Assembly: GCA_022783865.1 (NCBI GenBank) | Contig: JALFYY010000010.1 | Location: forward strand, 1-64,000 | Origin: Bacteroidales bacterium | GTDB taxonomy: Bacteria > Bacteroidota > Bacteroidia > Bacteroidales > Paludibacteraceae | DNA length: 64,000 nt | Reading direction: 5' to 3' | In this document: positions 42,729 through 51,599 of the stretch, in pieces | How the letters are laid out: the number at the start of each line of letters is the position of its first letter | How positions within the stretch are numbered: the stretch's first letter is position 1 | The notes under the pieces: generated by a model | What the model was told of the DNA's origin: nothing | Databases searched by the model: none | What the model saw: only the letters and a program-made list of their open reading frames with translations | Made by a program: the position numbers and the translations under genes

Positions 42729-42760
42729 CAAAAGTACAACATGTTTCTGAATTGTGCAAA
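42729..42760 (-). promoter_or_regulatory. Promoter of topA
   Basis: On the minus strand, TTTG (42757-42760), a 20-base spacer and TACTTTTG (42729-42736), 27 bases before the TTG start. Confidence 0.8.
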
Positions 42761-42876
42761 TTTATTTGAAAAAGTATTGTGAGAAATTGATTAAATCGTA
42801 GTATTGATGCGGAAAAATATTTTTTTTGTGCCGAAAAAGACGGCTGTTTCACAGGGTGGTGACCCGACGAAGTTTC

Positions 42877-43018
42877 GATGATGTTCTGATGATGTTGCAT
42901 AGTTGTCCCATTCTTTTGCCGTGTTGTTGCCGTCCTTTTGCCGTGTTTTTGCCGTAAATAGATGCTCCTTGGTTGCTACATGTAGGCTGCATGAACGGTG
43001 TCAGCAGGCTGTATCCGG
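42877..43018. repeat. 11-bp phased array, TTGCCGTG then GCTGCATG type (array 4)
   Basis: TTGCCGT recurs at 42916, 42927, 42938 and 42949. Before it GATGATGTTCT and GATGATGTTGC sit at 42877 and 42888. After it GCTACATG (42975), GCTGCATG (42986) and GCTGTAT (43008) keep 11- and 22-base spacing. The array is about thirteen 11-bp steps long, with the unit sequence changing along it. Confidence 0.9.
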
Positions 43019-43194
43019 TTGCTTTATTTTGAGGTTGTTTACACGAAGCGGCAAAAATAACCAGTAATGAAAGCGGATGTGTCGGCTTTTGCTAATCGAT
43101 ACATTATAAAACGTTTTTGCAAGGCGCAGGATTTTTATTGCAATATATTCTGAAATCTTACCCGATTTATAAGGTGTATGTCATAAATTATTAT

Positions 43195-43202
43195 TATATT
43201 TG
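43195..43202 (+). promoter_or_regulatory. -7 box of the nfeD/floA operon
   Basis: TATATTTG, 41 bases before the ATG. The -33 region is weak. Confidence 0.6.
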
Positions 43203-43243
43203 CAGCCAAAACGGATATGTGTAATCATAACAGATAAACGAAC

Positions 43244-43708
43244 ATGGATATTGCATTGATTGTCTTATTGCTATTGGTGGGTATAGCCCTGCTTTTGGTG
43301 GAAGTGTTTCTGATACCCGGTTTCGGTATAGCCGGTGTGAGCGGCTTTGCTTGCCTGGCAGGCTCTGTGGTTTATGCTTATTGCTACATGGGAGCTTTTG
43401 CCGGAAATATAGTATTAGGTGTGGCAGTTGTGCTGTGTGCTATAGCTGTGTATGTCTTCCTGAAAAGCAAAGCGCTTGACAGGATGGCACTTAAGACGGA
43501 TATCGAATCGAAAGTGGATTTGCTGAAGGACACCAATGTGCAAGCGGGCGACAAAGGTGTTAGTGTTTCCCGTTTGGCTCCTATGGGCAAAGTGAGAGTG
43601 GGTGAAACAGAGTTCGAGGCGAAGAGCAGAGGCGAGTTTCTGGACCCCGATACGGAGGTGGAAGTGCTGAAAGTAGAAGGCAATGTGCTGGTTGTTAAAA
43701 GTGTATAA
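43244..43708 (+). CDS. NfeD family membrane protein (short form)
   Basis: This 154-residue protein has about three hydrophobic helices (near residues 3-22, 28-48 and 55-74) and a C-terminal OB-fold domain with GKVRVGETEFEAKSRGEFLDPDTEVEVLKVEGNVLVV, the NfeD domain. Short NfeD proteins act with flotillin-like proteins in organising membrane microdomains. The next gene encodes that partner. Confidence 0.9.
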   Translation: MDIALIVLLLLVGIALLLVEVFLIPGFGIAGVSGFACLAGSVVYAYCYMGAFAGNIVLGVAVVLCAIAVYVFLKSKALDRMALKTDIESKVDLLKDTNVQAGDKGVSVSRLAPMGKVRVGETEFEAKSRGEFLDPDTEVEVLKVEGNVLVVKSV

Positions 43709-43729
43709 TTAATTAAAATCTATATAGTT

Positions 43730-44704
43730 ATGTCAGTACCTGTTATTGTTTTGATAGCGGTGTTAGCTATCTTACTTGTTATTTTCTTCTATTATGTCCC
43801 GTTCCTGCTGTGGATATCGGCAATGGTGAGCGGTGTGCATATTTCGTTGGTGCAATTATTCTTGATGCGTATTCGTAAGGTACCGCCCTATAGAATAGTT
43901 CAGTGTATGATAGAGGCGCATAAAGCCGGTTTGCAGGATGTGAAACGCGACGGTTTGGAGGCTCACTATTTAGCAGGCGGACACATTGAACGGGTTGTGC
44001 ATGCTTTGGTGAGTGCGAACAAAGCCAATATTGACCTGACGTTCCAGATGGCTACGGCTATCGACTTGGCAGGTCGCGACGTGTTTGATGCCGTCCAGAT
44101 GTCAGTAAACCCGAAAGTGATTGACACTCCGCCTGTTACGGCGGTTGCCAAAGATGGTATTCAGCTGATTGCCAAAGCGCGTGTGACAGTACGTGCCAAT
44201 ATCAAACAATTGGTCGGTGGTGCAGGCGAAGACACTATTCTTGCCCGTGTGGGTGAAGGCATCGTATCTTCTATCGGTTCGAGCGATTCACACAAGTCAG
44301 TATTGGAGAACCCTGATTCAATCAGTAAACTGGTATTGCGCAAAGGTTTGGATGCCGGTACCGCTTTTGAAATCCTGTCCATTGATATTGCCGATATTGA
44401 TATAGGTAAGAACGTAGGTGCACAATTGCAAATGGACCAGGCTGAGGCGGATAAGAATATCGCTCAAGCCAAGGCTGAAGAGCGTCGCGCCATGGCGGTT
44501 GCATTGGAACAGGAGATGAAAGCCAAGGCACAAGAAGCGCGTGCACATGTTGTGGAAGCCGAAGCAGAGGTGCCACAGGCAATGGCAGAAGCCTTCCGTT
44601 CGGGCAATTTAGGCATCATGGACTATTACAGAATGAAGAATATCGAGGCGGATACGGCTATGCGCGAAAGCATCGGCAAACCTGTTTCTGCGAAAAAGAA
44701 ATGA
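43730..44704 (+). CDS. floA: Flotillin-like protein FloA
   Basis: This 324-residue SPFH/PHB-domain protein of the FloA (YqfA) group has an N-terminal membrane hairpin (about residues 4-25). The FloA core includes [34 protein letters not shown]. An Ala/Glu-rich coiled coil follows (about 240-285, [20 protein letters not shown]). It should scaffold membrane domains together with NfeD. Its stop overlaps the start of the omega-amidase gene as ATGA. Confidence 0.94.
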   Translation: MSVPVIVLIAVLAILLVIFFYYVPFLLWISAMVSGVHISLVQLFLMRIRKVPPYRIVQCMIEAHKAGLQDVKRDGLEAHYLAGGHIERVVHALVSANKANIDLTFQMATAIDLAGRDVFDAVQMSVNPKVIDTPPVTAVAKDGIQLIAKARVTVRANIKQLVGGAGEDTILARVGEGIVSSIGSSDSHKSVLENPDSISKLVLRKGLDAGTAFEILSIDIADIDIGKNVGAQLQMDQAEADKNIAQAKAEERRAMAVALEQEMKAKAQEARAHVVEAEAEVPQAMAEAFRSGNLGIMDYYRMKNIEADTAMRESIGKPVSAKKK

Positions 44705-45477
44705 GAGTAGCCCTGTTGCAATATCCCATTGTGTGGGGCGATATCAATGAGAATCTGCGTCTGACAGAGCAGCGTTTGGCTGCTTTGGCAGGTAAGGCGG
44801 ATATGGCATTGTTGCCGGAGATGTTTACCACCGGTTTTTGTGTGGACGAGCCGCATTTGGCAGAACCGCCGGATGGCAGGACAATGGCGGCTTTGCGTTC
44901 GTGGGCGTCAAAGTACGATTTGGCGATTGCCGGTAGTTGTATAGCAACAGAGAACGGGCAACTCTTTAACAGGGGATTCTTTGTGCGTCCCGATGGGAAT
45001 GCGGATTTTATGGATAAGCGCCATCTGTACGCTCATGGCGGTGAAGCCGGTTTGTTTACTGCCGGTGAACAGCGTGTGGTTTCCGAATACAAGGGAGTGC
45101 GGTTCTGTCTGTTGATTTGCTATGATTTGCGCTTTCCAGTATGGAGCCGCAATCGTTCGGGGCATGATTATGACGTGTTGCTCTATTCTGCCAATTGGCC
45201 CGATGTGCGCATCAAATATTGGGATGCTTTGTTGCCGGCTCGTGCAATAGAAAATCAGTGTTTGCTATGCGCAGTGAATAGGGTGGGTGCTGATAATCTG
45301 GGGCTTTCGTATCCGGGACATTCGGTGGCTTTCGATACGCAACTGAACTGTTTAACCTCTTTCGAAGAAGGGGAAGCAGGGACACAAATCGTTGATTTGG
45401 ATATAGAGGCTTTGCGGCATTTCAGAGAACGATCGCCGTTATGGAAAGATAATGACAGCTTTGAATTGCATTTGTAG
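44701..45477 (+). CDS. Nitrilase-family omega-amidase (YafV type)
   Basis: This 258-residue carbon-nitrogen hydrolase has the catalytic triad Glu40 (LLPEMF), Lys106 (FMDKRHLY) and Cys140 ([10 protein letters not shown]). Length and context of the triad fit the YafV/Nit2 omega-amidase group, which removes alpha-ketoglutaramate and alpha-ketosuccinamate. It is translationally coupled to floA, a link I cannot explain. The substrate is inferred from the family. Confidence 0.9.
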   Translation: MRVALLQYPIVWGDINENLRLTEQRLAALAGKADMALLPEMFTTGFCVDEPHLAEPPDGRTMAALRSWASKYDLAIAGSCIATENGQLFNRGFFVRPDGNADFMDKRHLYAHGGEAGLFTAGEQRVVSEYKGVRFCLLICYDLRFPVWSRNRSGHDYDVLLYSANWPDVRIKYWDALLPARAIENQCLLCAVNRVGADNLGLSYPGHSVAFDTQLNCLTSFEEGEAGTQIVDLDIEALRHFRERSPLWKDNDSFELHL

Positions 45478-45501
45478 AATGAGTAAACGGAAGTGAGAAC
45501 T

Positions 45502-47226
45502 ATGGAGTCGAAATGGATTATACAGACGCTCACAAAAGAGCAGGAAGATATAAGTCGTGAACTGGCTGATAAGTTGAAAATCAGTCGTGTATCGGCAGAT
45601 ATGCTGGCACGCAGAGGTATCCTTACTGCCGAAGAGGCAAGGATGTTTATCCGTCCCGATATGCAACGATTGCACAATCCGTTTTTGCTGAAAGATATGG
45701 ATAAAGCGGTTAGTCGTCTTTCTGAAGCAATTGATAAACAGGATCGTATTCTGGTCTATGGCGATTATGATGTGGACGGAACCACCGCTACTGCGTTGGT
45801 TTATAAGTTTCTGCGTGGCATACACAGCAATCTTGATTTCTATATCCCCGATCGTTATACCGAAGGTTATGGTGTGTCGAATGCAGGGGTTGATTATGCT
45901 GCCGAGACGGGTTGTAACTTGATTATTGCTTTGGATTGCGGCATCAAAGATGCGGAGCAAGTGGCTTATGCTACTGAAAAGGGGATTGATTTTATCATTT
46001 GCGACCACCATCTTCCCGATGAAACTTTGCCTCAGGCAGTGGCTGTTGTTGATGCCAAACGCAAAGATTGCACCTATCCCGACAAGGGATTGTCAGGTTG
46101 CGGAGTAGGATATAAACTATTGCAAGCCTATTGCTTATACAAGAATATTCCTTTGGAACAACTCAACAGCTCGTTAGAACTCTTGGCACTGAGTATCGCT
46201 TGCGACATTGTGCCTATGCGGGGTGAAAACCGCATACTCGCCTACTACGGATTGCGCCAACTCAATGTCCGTCCTTCGGTCGGTATCAAATGTTTGTTGG
46301 ATATATCCAAGGTGGAACAAGGCAAAGTCAACATTTCCGACCTTGGTTTCAAAATAGGTCCCCGTATCAATGCAAGCGGACGGATCAAATCAGGCAAAGA
46401 TGCTGTTAGATTGCTGATAACCGATGATTTGCAAGAAGCAAAAAACATTGCTGAAGCAATCAACGATTATAATGATGACCGACGCAACAAAGAAGAGGAA
46501 ATCGTAAAAGAGGCTAAGACGTTATTGGAGGCGGACGGGAATAACAATCAGCATAAAGCCACTGTCGTTTGTGGACAAAATTGGCTCAAGGGAGTAGTGG
46601 GCATTGTAGCTTCACGCCTTATTGATTCCTATTATCGCCCGACGATTGTTTTGTCGGAATCAGATGGTATAGCATCAGGTTCTGCCCGTTCTGTCGGGGG
46701 CTTTGATATTTATGCGGCTATTGATTCTTGCAGCGATTTGTTGTCCTCTTTCGGCGGCCATGTCTATGCTGCAGGATTGTCGATGAAATCAGAGAATGTT
46801 CCTGCTTTCAAACAACGTTTTGAGCAGTATGTTGCAGAGCATATATTGCCGGAACAATGCTTCCCGACCATTCAAGTGGAGTCGGAAATCTCTTTTGCGG
46901 ATATTAATAACAAGTTCTTGCGTATCATCGATTGTTTGGAGCCCTTCGGACCGGGCAACCCTCGTCCTGTCTTTGTTACGCGTGATGTATGCAACTATCG
47001 ATATACCAAGACTGTAGGCAAACAACAAGAGCATCTTCGTCTCGATGTTACCGACCGCACGGGCTATATGCAGGGTATCGCATTTGGTAAAGGTGAGCTG
47101 GCTGTGCATTTGCAGAATGGCGAAAATGTGGATTTGTGCTACGAATTAGGGCAAAACACCTACAATGGATATACCACCACACAAATGATGGTGAAGGATA
47201 TAAAATTAATCAAATCAAATAATTAA
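45502..47226 (+). CDS. recJ: Single-stranded-DNA-specific exonuclease RecJ
   Basis: This 574-residue DHH-family 5'-3' exonuclease acts in recombination and mismatch repair. The motifs are complete: VYGDYDVDGTTAT (about residues 85-97), DCGIKD, ICDHHLPDE (the DHH), SGCGVGYKLLQ and the DHHA1 GGHVYAAGLS near the C-terminal third, followed by an OB-fold. I use ATG 45502; an in-frame GTG lies at 45493. Confidence 0.95.
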   Translation: MESKWIIQTLTKEQEDISRELADKLKISRVSADMLARRGILTAEEARMFIRPDMQRLHNPFLLKDMDKAVSRLSEAIDKQDRILVYGDYDVDGTTATALVYKFLRGIHSNLDFYIPDRYTEGYGVSNAGVDYAAETGCNLIIALDCGIKDAEQVAYATEKGIDFIICDHHLPDETLPQAVAVVDAKRKDCTYPDKGLSGCGVGYKLLQAYCLYKNIPLEQLNSSLELLALSIACDIVPMRGENRILAYYGLRQLNVRPSVGIKCLLDISKVEQGKVNISDLGFKIGPRINASGRIKSGKDAVRLLITDDLQEAKNIAEAINDYNDDRRNKEEEIVKEAKTLLEADGNNNQHKATVVCGQNWLKGVVGIVASRLIDSYYRPTIVLSESDGIASGSARSVGGFDIYAAIDSCSDLLSSFGGHVYAAGLSMKSENVPAFKQRFEQYVAEHILPEQCFPTIQVESEISFADINNKFLRIIDCLEPFGPGNPRPVFVTRDVCNYRYTKTVGKQQEHLRLDVTDRTGYMQGIAFGKGELAVHLQNGENVDLCYELGQNTYNGYTTTQMMVKDIKLIKSNN

Positions 47227-47232
47227 CACGTT

Positions 47233-47823
47233 ATGTTCTCTGAATTGGATCAGAAATCGCCCATACAGCGGCGTGGTAGTATCGAAGTGGTATGCGGTAG
47301 TATGTTTTCCGGTAAAACCGAAGAACTGATTCGCCGTATGAAGCGGGCGCAATTTGCCAAACAGAAGGTCGAAATATTCAAACCGTCTATCGATGTCCGT
47401 TACTCCGATGTCGAAGTTGTGTCGCACGACCGCAATGCCATTCCTTCTACACCTGTCGATTCGTCGGGCAATATCCTTTTGCTTGCTAATGATGTTGATG
47501 TTGTGGGTATCGATGAGGCGCAATTCTTTGATAATGGAATAGTTGATGTTTGCACTGAGTTGGCAAATCGCGGTATTCGTGTTATCGTTGCTGGTCTTGA
47601 TATGGACTTCCGTGGCGAACCGTTTGGACCTATGCCTGCCTTGATGGCGATTGCCGAAGATGTATATAAGGTGCATGCCATCTGTGTGCGTTGCGGTGGT
47701 TTGGCGTATGTTTCTCACCGTCTGGTGGATAGCGAAAAGCGGGTATTATTGGGCGAAACCGAAAAGTACGAGCCCATCTGCCGTGATTGCTATGAGAAAA
47801 TCAAACGTGGTGAATTAGTCTGA
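47233..47823 (+). CDS. tdk: Thymidine kinase
   Basis: This 196-residue enzyme phosphorylates thymidine for salvage. The Walker A motif is [11 protein letters not shown] (about residues 22-32), the Walker B and catalytic segment IDEAQFFD, the lasso region [17 protein letters not shown], and two CxxC pairs (CVRCGG and CRDCYE) bind structural zinc. It follows recJ by 6 bases and precedes priA by 26. Confidence 0.96.
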   Translation: MFSELDQKSPIQRRGSIEVVCGSMFSGKTEELIRRMKRAQFAKQKVEIFKPSIDVRYSDVEVVSHDRNAIPSTPVDSSGNILLLANDVDVVGIDEAQFFDNGIVDVCTELANRGIRVIVAGLDMDFRGEPFGPMPALMAIAEDVYKVHAICVRCGGLAYVSHRLVDSEKRVLLGETEKYEPICRDCYEKIKRGELV

Positions 47824-47849
47824 TTGTCTGTCTTCAATCTTTTTCTCCG

Positions 47850-50282
47850 ATGTATGTTGATGTCGTCTTCCCTTTGCCTCTTGCAGGTGTTTTTACCTAT
47901 CGGATGCCCTCTGAGGGTGTTTCTGTGGTAGGAATGCGTGTGTTGGCGCCTTTCGGAAAGAAAAAGATATATGCCGGTGTCATAGTTGCCTTACATACAG
48001 CAGAAATTCCTGATGGAATGGATATAAAGGATATTATCTGCTGTTTGGATGATTCTCCGGTTGTCACTCCTCAGCAATTGCGTTTATGGCATTGGGTGGC
48101 AGATTATTATATGTGTACGCTTGGGGAAGTGATGAAAGCCGCTTTGCCGGCTGCCTTGAAATTGGAGAGTGAGACCCGTGTCACATTGGTCGAAGATGTT
48201 GTCTCTGCGTCATTGTCGGTTGCTCAACAGAAAGTTTGCGATTTTCTGAGTGATGGCAAACAGCATACTATCGATGAAATCGGTCAATCAATCGGACTTC
48301 GTTCTGTCCTGCCTGTGCTGAATAAACTGATTAATCAGGGCATGATTCAGTTGAGCGAACATGTCGAAGAGAAATACCGGCCTAAGACCGCAGATTTTGT
48401 TCTGCTTACTGATGAATACACCGGAAACGATGCGCTGCAAGCCCTCCTCAGTAAGCTGAATGCGGCTCAAAAACAGCAGCAATTATTGTTGTCCTATATT
48501 GAACTCGTCCGTCCGGGTGAGGAGGTGAGTAAACACCGGCTTTTGCAGCATGCCAATGTTGGAGCACCTGTTCTGAAAGCATTGATAGACAAGCAAGTTT
48601 TCTCTATCGTCAAGCATAAAGTTGAACGCCTTGATCGTTTGGCAGCCGTTGCTCCCGTTGCACATAAGCTCAATGCTGAGCAGTCGGTTTGCTGTCAATC
48701 CATTCAGTCGCAATGGAAAGAAAAAGAGGTGGTTCTCTTGCATGGCGTGACCTCCAGCGGGAAAACCGAAGTCTATATCTCACTTATACAGCAGCAGTTG
48801 GCGCAGCACAAGCAAGTTCTTTATCTTGTGCCGGAAATAGCGTTGACTACGCAACTCACCGACCGCCTTCAGGCAGTTTTTGGTGATAAATTAGGAGTCT
48901 ATCATTCCAAATTCTCTGATGCCGAACGAGCCGAGATTTATCGTACACTCTTGGAAACCGACCGCTATCAGATTATTCTTGGTGTGCGCTCCTCTGTCTT
49001 TCTCCCATTCCGCAGTTTGGGCATGGTCATCGTTGATGAAGAACACGACTCGTCCTATAAGCAGCAAGACCCTGCTCCTCGCTATCATGCTCGTAATGTG
49101 GCGATTGTGCTGGCGCAACTCTTCCAAAGCAAAGTGCTGCTCGGTACTGCTACACCGGCTGTCGAAACCTACTATAATGCGCAAAACGGTAAATACGGCT
49201 TCGTGGAAATGCTTCACCGCTATGCAGGCTTGGAGTTGCCTGATATAGAGATAGTTGATACCAAAGAGCAATATCGCCGCAAGGAAATGACCTTGCATTT
49301 CTCCGACCGTCTGATAGGCAAAATTGCCGATGAAATCGAACATGGCAAGCAAGTCATAGTCTTCCAGAATCGCCGTGGCTATGCGCCTTATATGGAATGC
49401 AAAGAGTGTGCTTATGTGCCAAAATGCGTCAATTGCGATGTGAGCCTGACGCTCCATCAGCACCAGCATATTCTCCAATGCCACTATTGTGGCTATACCA
49501 TATCTGTTCCTGATGTATGTCCTGCATGTGGAAACCATACATTGATAGATAAAGGATTTGGAACAGAGAAGATTGAAGATGAATTGCAACAGCTCTTTCC
49601 TGCGACGCGCATTGCGCGTATGGATCTCGATACCACCCGTAATAAGAATGCTTATAGGAACATAATTAACGATTTCGCTCAACATAAGACCGACATCCTC
49701 GTTGGTACGCAAATGGTGAGCAAGGGGCTTCATTTTGATGAGGTCAGTCTCGTGGCGGTGTTGAATGCGGACAACCTGATGAATCAACCAGACTTCCGTG
49801 CCTATGAAAAAGCCTTTCAGATGCTGGAACAAGTCAGTGGGCGGGCAGGCCGCAAAGGAACTAAAGGAAAAGTGATTATCCAAACCTCTCAACCCGATAA
49901 TCGGGTGCTTCGGCAGGTGGTTAATCACGATTACAAGGGCTTTTATCGGCAACAATTGCAAGAGCGTGCCGACTTTCGTTATCCGCCGTTCTATCGGCTC
50001 ATTTCCGTCACTGTCCGCCATCGTGATGCAGCCTTTGTGCAATATGCTGCAGAGCAACTCCAAGCAGTCTTGCACACTGTCTTTGCAGGGCGCTGTTCCA
50101 AGGTGGTTATGCCGGCAATCAGCAAGGTGCAGAATTTCTATATTCGCCAATTGCTCCTTAAAATCGAAACCAATGCTTCGTATGCCAAAGCAAAACGGCT
50201 CTTACAGCAAAATATCGATAATCTCCGTTCCACGCCGGCAGGCAAAGGCGTGACCTATATTATCAATGTGGATCCTCAGTAA
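47850..50282 (+). CDS. priA: Primosomal replication protein PriA (helicase)
   Basis: This 810-residue helicase restarts collapsed replication forks. An N-terminal 3'-DNA-binding domain (about residues 1-100) is followed by helicase motifs GVTSSGKTEVY and VDEEHDSSYKQ. A zinc-binding insertion of eight cysteines comes next (CKECAYVPKCVNC through CHYCGY to CPACG, about 525-570), then the C-terminal helicase lobe with VSGRAGRKG. It overlaps nothing and precedes the CPBP gene by 13 bases. Confidence 0.95.
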   Translation: MYVDVVFPLPLAGVFTYRMPSEGVSVVGMRVLAPFGKKKIYAGVIVALHTAEIPDGMDIKDIICCLDDSPVVTPQQLRLWHWVADYYMCTLGEVMKAALPAALKLESETRVTLVEDVVSASLSVAQQKVCDFLSDGKQHTIDEIGQSIGLRSVLPVLNKLINQGMIQLSEHVEEKYRPKTADFVLLTDEYTGNDALQALLSKLNAAQKQQQLLLSYIELVRPGEEVSKHRLLQHANVGAPVLKALIDKQVFSIVKHKVERLDRLAAVAPVAHKLNAEQSVCCQSIQSQWKEKEVVLLHGVTSSGKTEVYISLIQQQLAQHKQVLYLVPEIALTTQLTDRLQAVFGDKLGVYHSKFSDAERAEIYRTLLETDRYQIILGVRSSVFLPFRSLGMVIVDEEHDSSYKQQDPAPRYHARNVAIVLAQLFQSKVLLGTATPAVETYYNAQNGKYGFVEMLHRYAGLELPDIEIVDTKEQYRRKEMTLHFSDRLIGKIADEIEHGKQVIVFQNRRGYAPYMECKECAYVPKCVNCDVSLTLHQHQHILQCHYCGYTISVPDVCPACGNHTLIDKGFGTEKIEDELQQLFPATRIARMDLDTTRNKNAYRNIINDFAQHKTDILVGTQMVSKGLHFDEVSLVAVLNADNLMNQPDFRAYEKAFQMLEQVSGRAGRKGTKGKVIIQTSQPDNRVLRQVVNHDYKGFYRQQLQERADFRYPPFYRLISVTVRHRDAAFVQYAAEQLQAVLHTVFAGRCSKVVMPAISKVQNFYIRQLLLKIETNASYAKAKRLLQQNIDNLRSTPAGKGVTYIINVDPQ

Positions 50283-50295
50283 TAAGTATAAAACA

Positions 50296-51174
50296 ATGAA
50301 AATCAAAGGTGTATTAAGCAAAAGCAGTGCAGTATGGAAAGTCTGTCAATTCCTCTTGGTAATGCTTTTAACGACCATATTGGCAATCTTCCTATGGTCT
50401 GCCTTGTTTCATGGCAGTCAGTCTCTTGTTTCGCTTAAGGTCCTGCAAATGCTGCAAACTATAGCCACTTTCATGTTGCCTTGTTTCATCATGGCATACC
50501 TTTGGAGTGATGCCCCTATGTCTTATCTGTCTTTGGACAAAAAGCCAGATGGAAAGGCGGTTTTTGGCGTTATTCTCCTGATGATAATTGCAACTCCCTG
50601 TATCAATCTGATGGGGTATTTGAATGCTAAGATTCAACTTCCCGCTTTCTTGCAGGGCTTGGAAGAACTCATGAAATCGCAGGAGTTGGCAGCAGAGCAA
50701 CTCACCGAACGTTTCTTGCAGGCGGATAATATATGGGTGCTTCTGTTCAATCTTCTCTTGATGGCTGTTTTGCCGGCATTGAGCGAGGAACTCTGTTTCC
50801 GTGGGGTTCTGATGAAAATCTTCGGTGAAAAGGGCAAAATCCAATTGGCGATTTGGGCAAGTGCCATTATCTTCTCTGCCATCCATTTCCAATTCTACGG
50901 CTTCATACCGCGCATGCTCATGGGAGTGTTGTTTGGCTATCTGCTCTATTGGTCGGGCAGTCTGTGGCTTCCTGTTGTTGCGCACTTCACCAACAACGTC
51001 TTTGCCGTTGTCACCTATTATATTGTCTCCCGTTACTTTGCTGATTCCGTCGGTTCCATCGATACTTTCGGAACGGGCAGTACGCTTTGGGCAGGCATTC
51101 TGAGTGCTGTCCTTACCGTTGCAGGAATCTGTCTGCTCTATCGTTGGTTGAAATTGAAAAAGGCAGAATTTTAG
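50296..51174 (+). CDS. CPBP-family intramembrane metalloprotease
   Basis: This 292-residue membrane protein with about eight helices carries the CPBP (Rce1-like) motifs: SEELCFRGVLM (about residues 165-175, the EExxxR), HFQFYGFIPRMLMG, and HFTNN near the C-terminal third. Bacterial members process membrane peptides such as bacteriocin or signalling precursors; no such precursor is evident nearby. The start at 50296 gives MKIKGVLSK; an upstream ATG at 50266 overlaps priA. It converges with the next gene by a 4-base overlap. Confidence 0.88.
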   Translation: MKIKGVLSKSSAVWKVCQFLLVMLLTTILAIFLWSALFHGSQSLVSLKVLQMLQTIATFMLPCFIMAYLWSDAPMSYLSLDKKPDGKAVFGVILLMIIATPCINLMGYLNAKIQLPAFLQGLEELMKSQELAAEQLTERFLQADNIWVLLFNLLLMAVLPALSEELCFRGVLMKIFGEKGKIQLAIWASAIIFSAIHFQFYGFIPRMLMGVLFGYLLYWSGSLWLPVVAHFTNNVFAVVTYYIVSRYFADSVGSIDTFGTGSTLWAGILSAVLTVAGICLLYRWLKLKKAEF

Positions 51175-51590
51175 TGCTTTTGCCTGCGTTCGCTCACGAT
51201 GAGAAGTGCCTCCTCTTTCACTTCTTGGGGCAAGTCAATATTGCGCATCTGCAGACTTCTCACCCAACCGGCTACGTCCTTTTCCTGTAGTGTATAGAAC
51301 ACCTCGTTGATGGCTTTCACCTGCTCCTCGGTGTAATTGGCTGCTGCAATGCCGGACAGGGCGTCCAATTCTTCATCGTCGTAATATTCTATCTCGGTCG
51401 AACGGTTGAGCAAACTGTCTCTTTCGCATACCAAATGTTGTCCGCAGCATTCTCCGTCTTCGGTGTTCTGGGGCGTAGAAACCGCGGTTTCATCGGTGTT
51501 TTTGCTCTTTTTGCGCTCATGTATCTCTTGCGCAATCAGGATTGACAATCCCAATGCGAGAAATACAACTATCAATATCAGTGCTTCCAT
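51171..51590 (-). CDS. Small membrane-anchored protein of unknown function with CCGQHxVCE motif
   Basis: This 139-residue protein has one N-terminal membrane helix (about residues 3-20), a charged linker, a cysteine cluster CCGQHLVCE (about 48-56) and an acidic C-terminal region (EYYDDEELDALSG and onwards) that looks helical. I do not recognise a family with known function. It lies 9 bases upstream of parE's end on the same strand, behind parE, so it may be co-transcribed with the topoisomerase gene. Confidence 0.72.
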   Translation of the reverse strand: MEALILIVVFLALGLSILIAQEIHERKKSKNTDETAVSTPQNTEDGECCGQHLVCERDSLLNRSTEIEYYDDEELDALSGIAAANYTEEQVKAINEVFYTLQEKDVAGWVRSLQMRNIDLPQEVKEEALLIVSERRQKH

Positions 51591-51599
51591 ATGTTTCCG

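Larger units (their letters stand above)
42702..43243. other. Divergent intergenic region between topA and nfeD
   Basis: It holds the topA promoter (42729-42760), the long 11-bp phased array 4 (42877-43018) and the nfeD -7 box (43195-43202). I see no gene in it. Confidence 0.8.
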
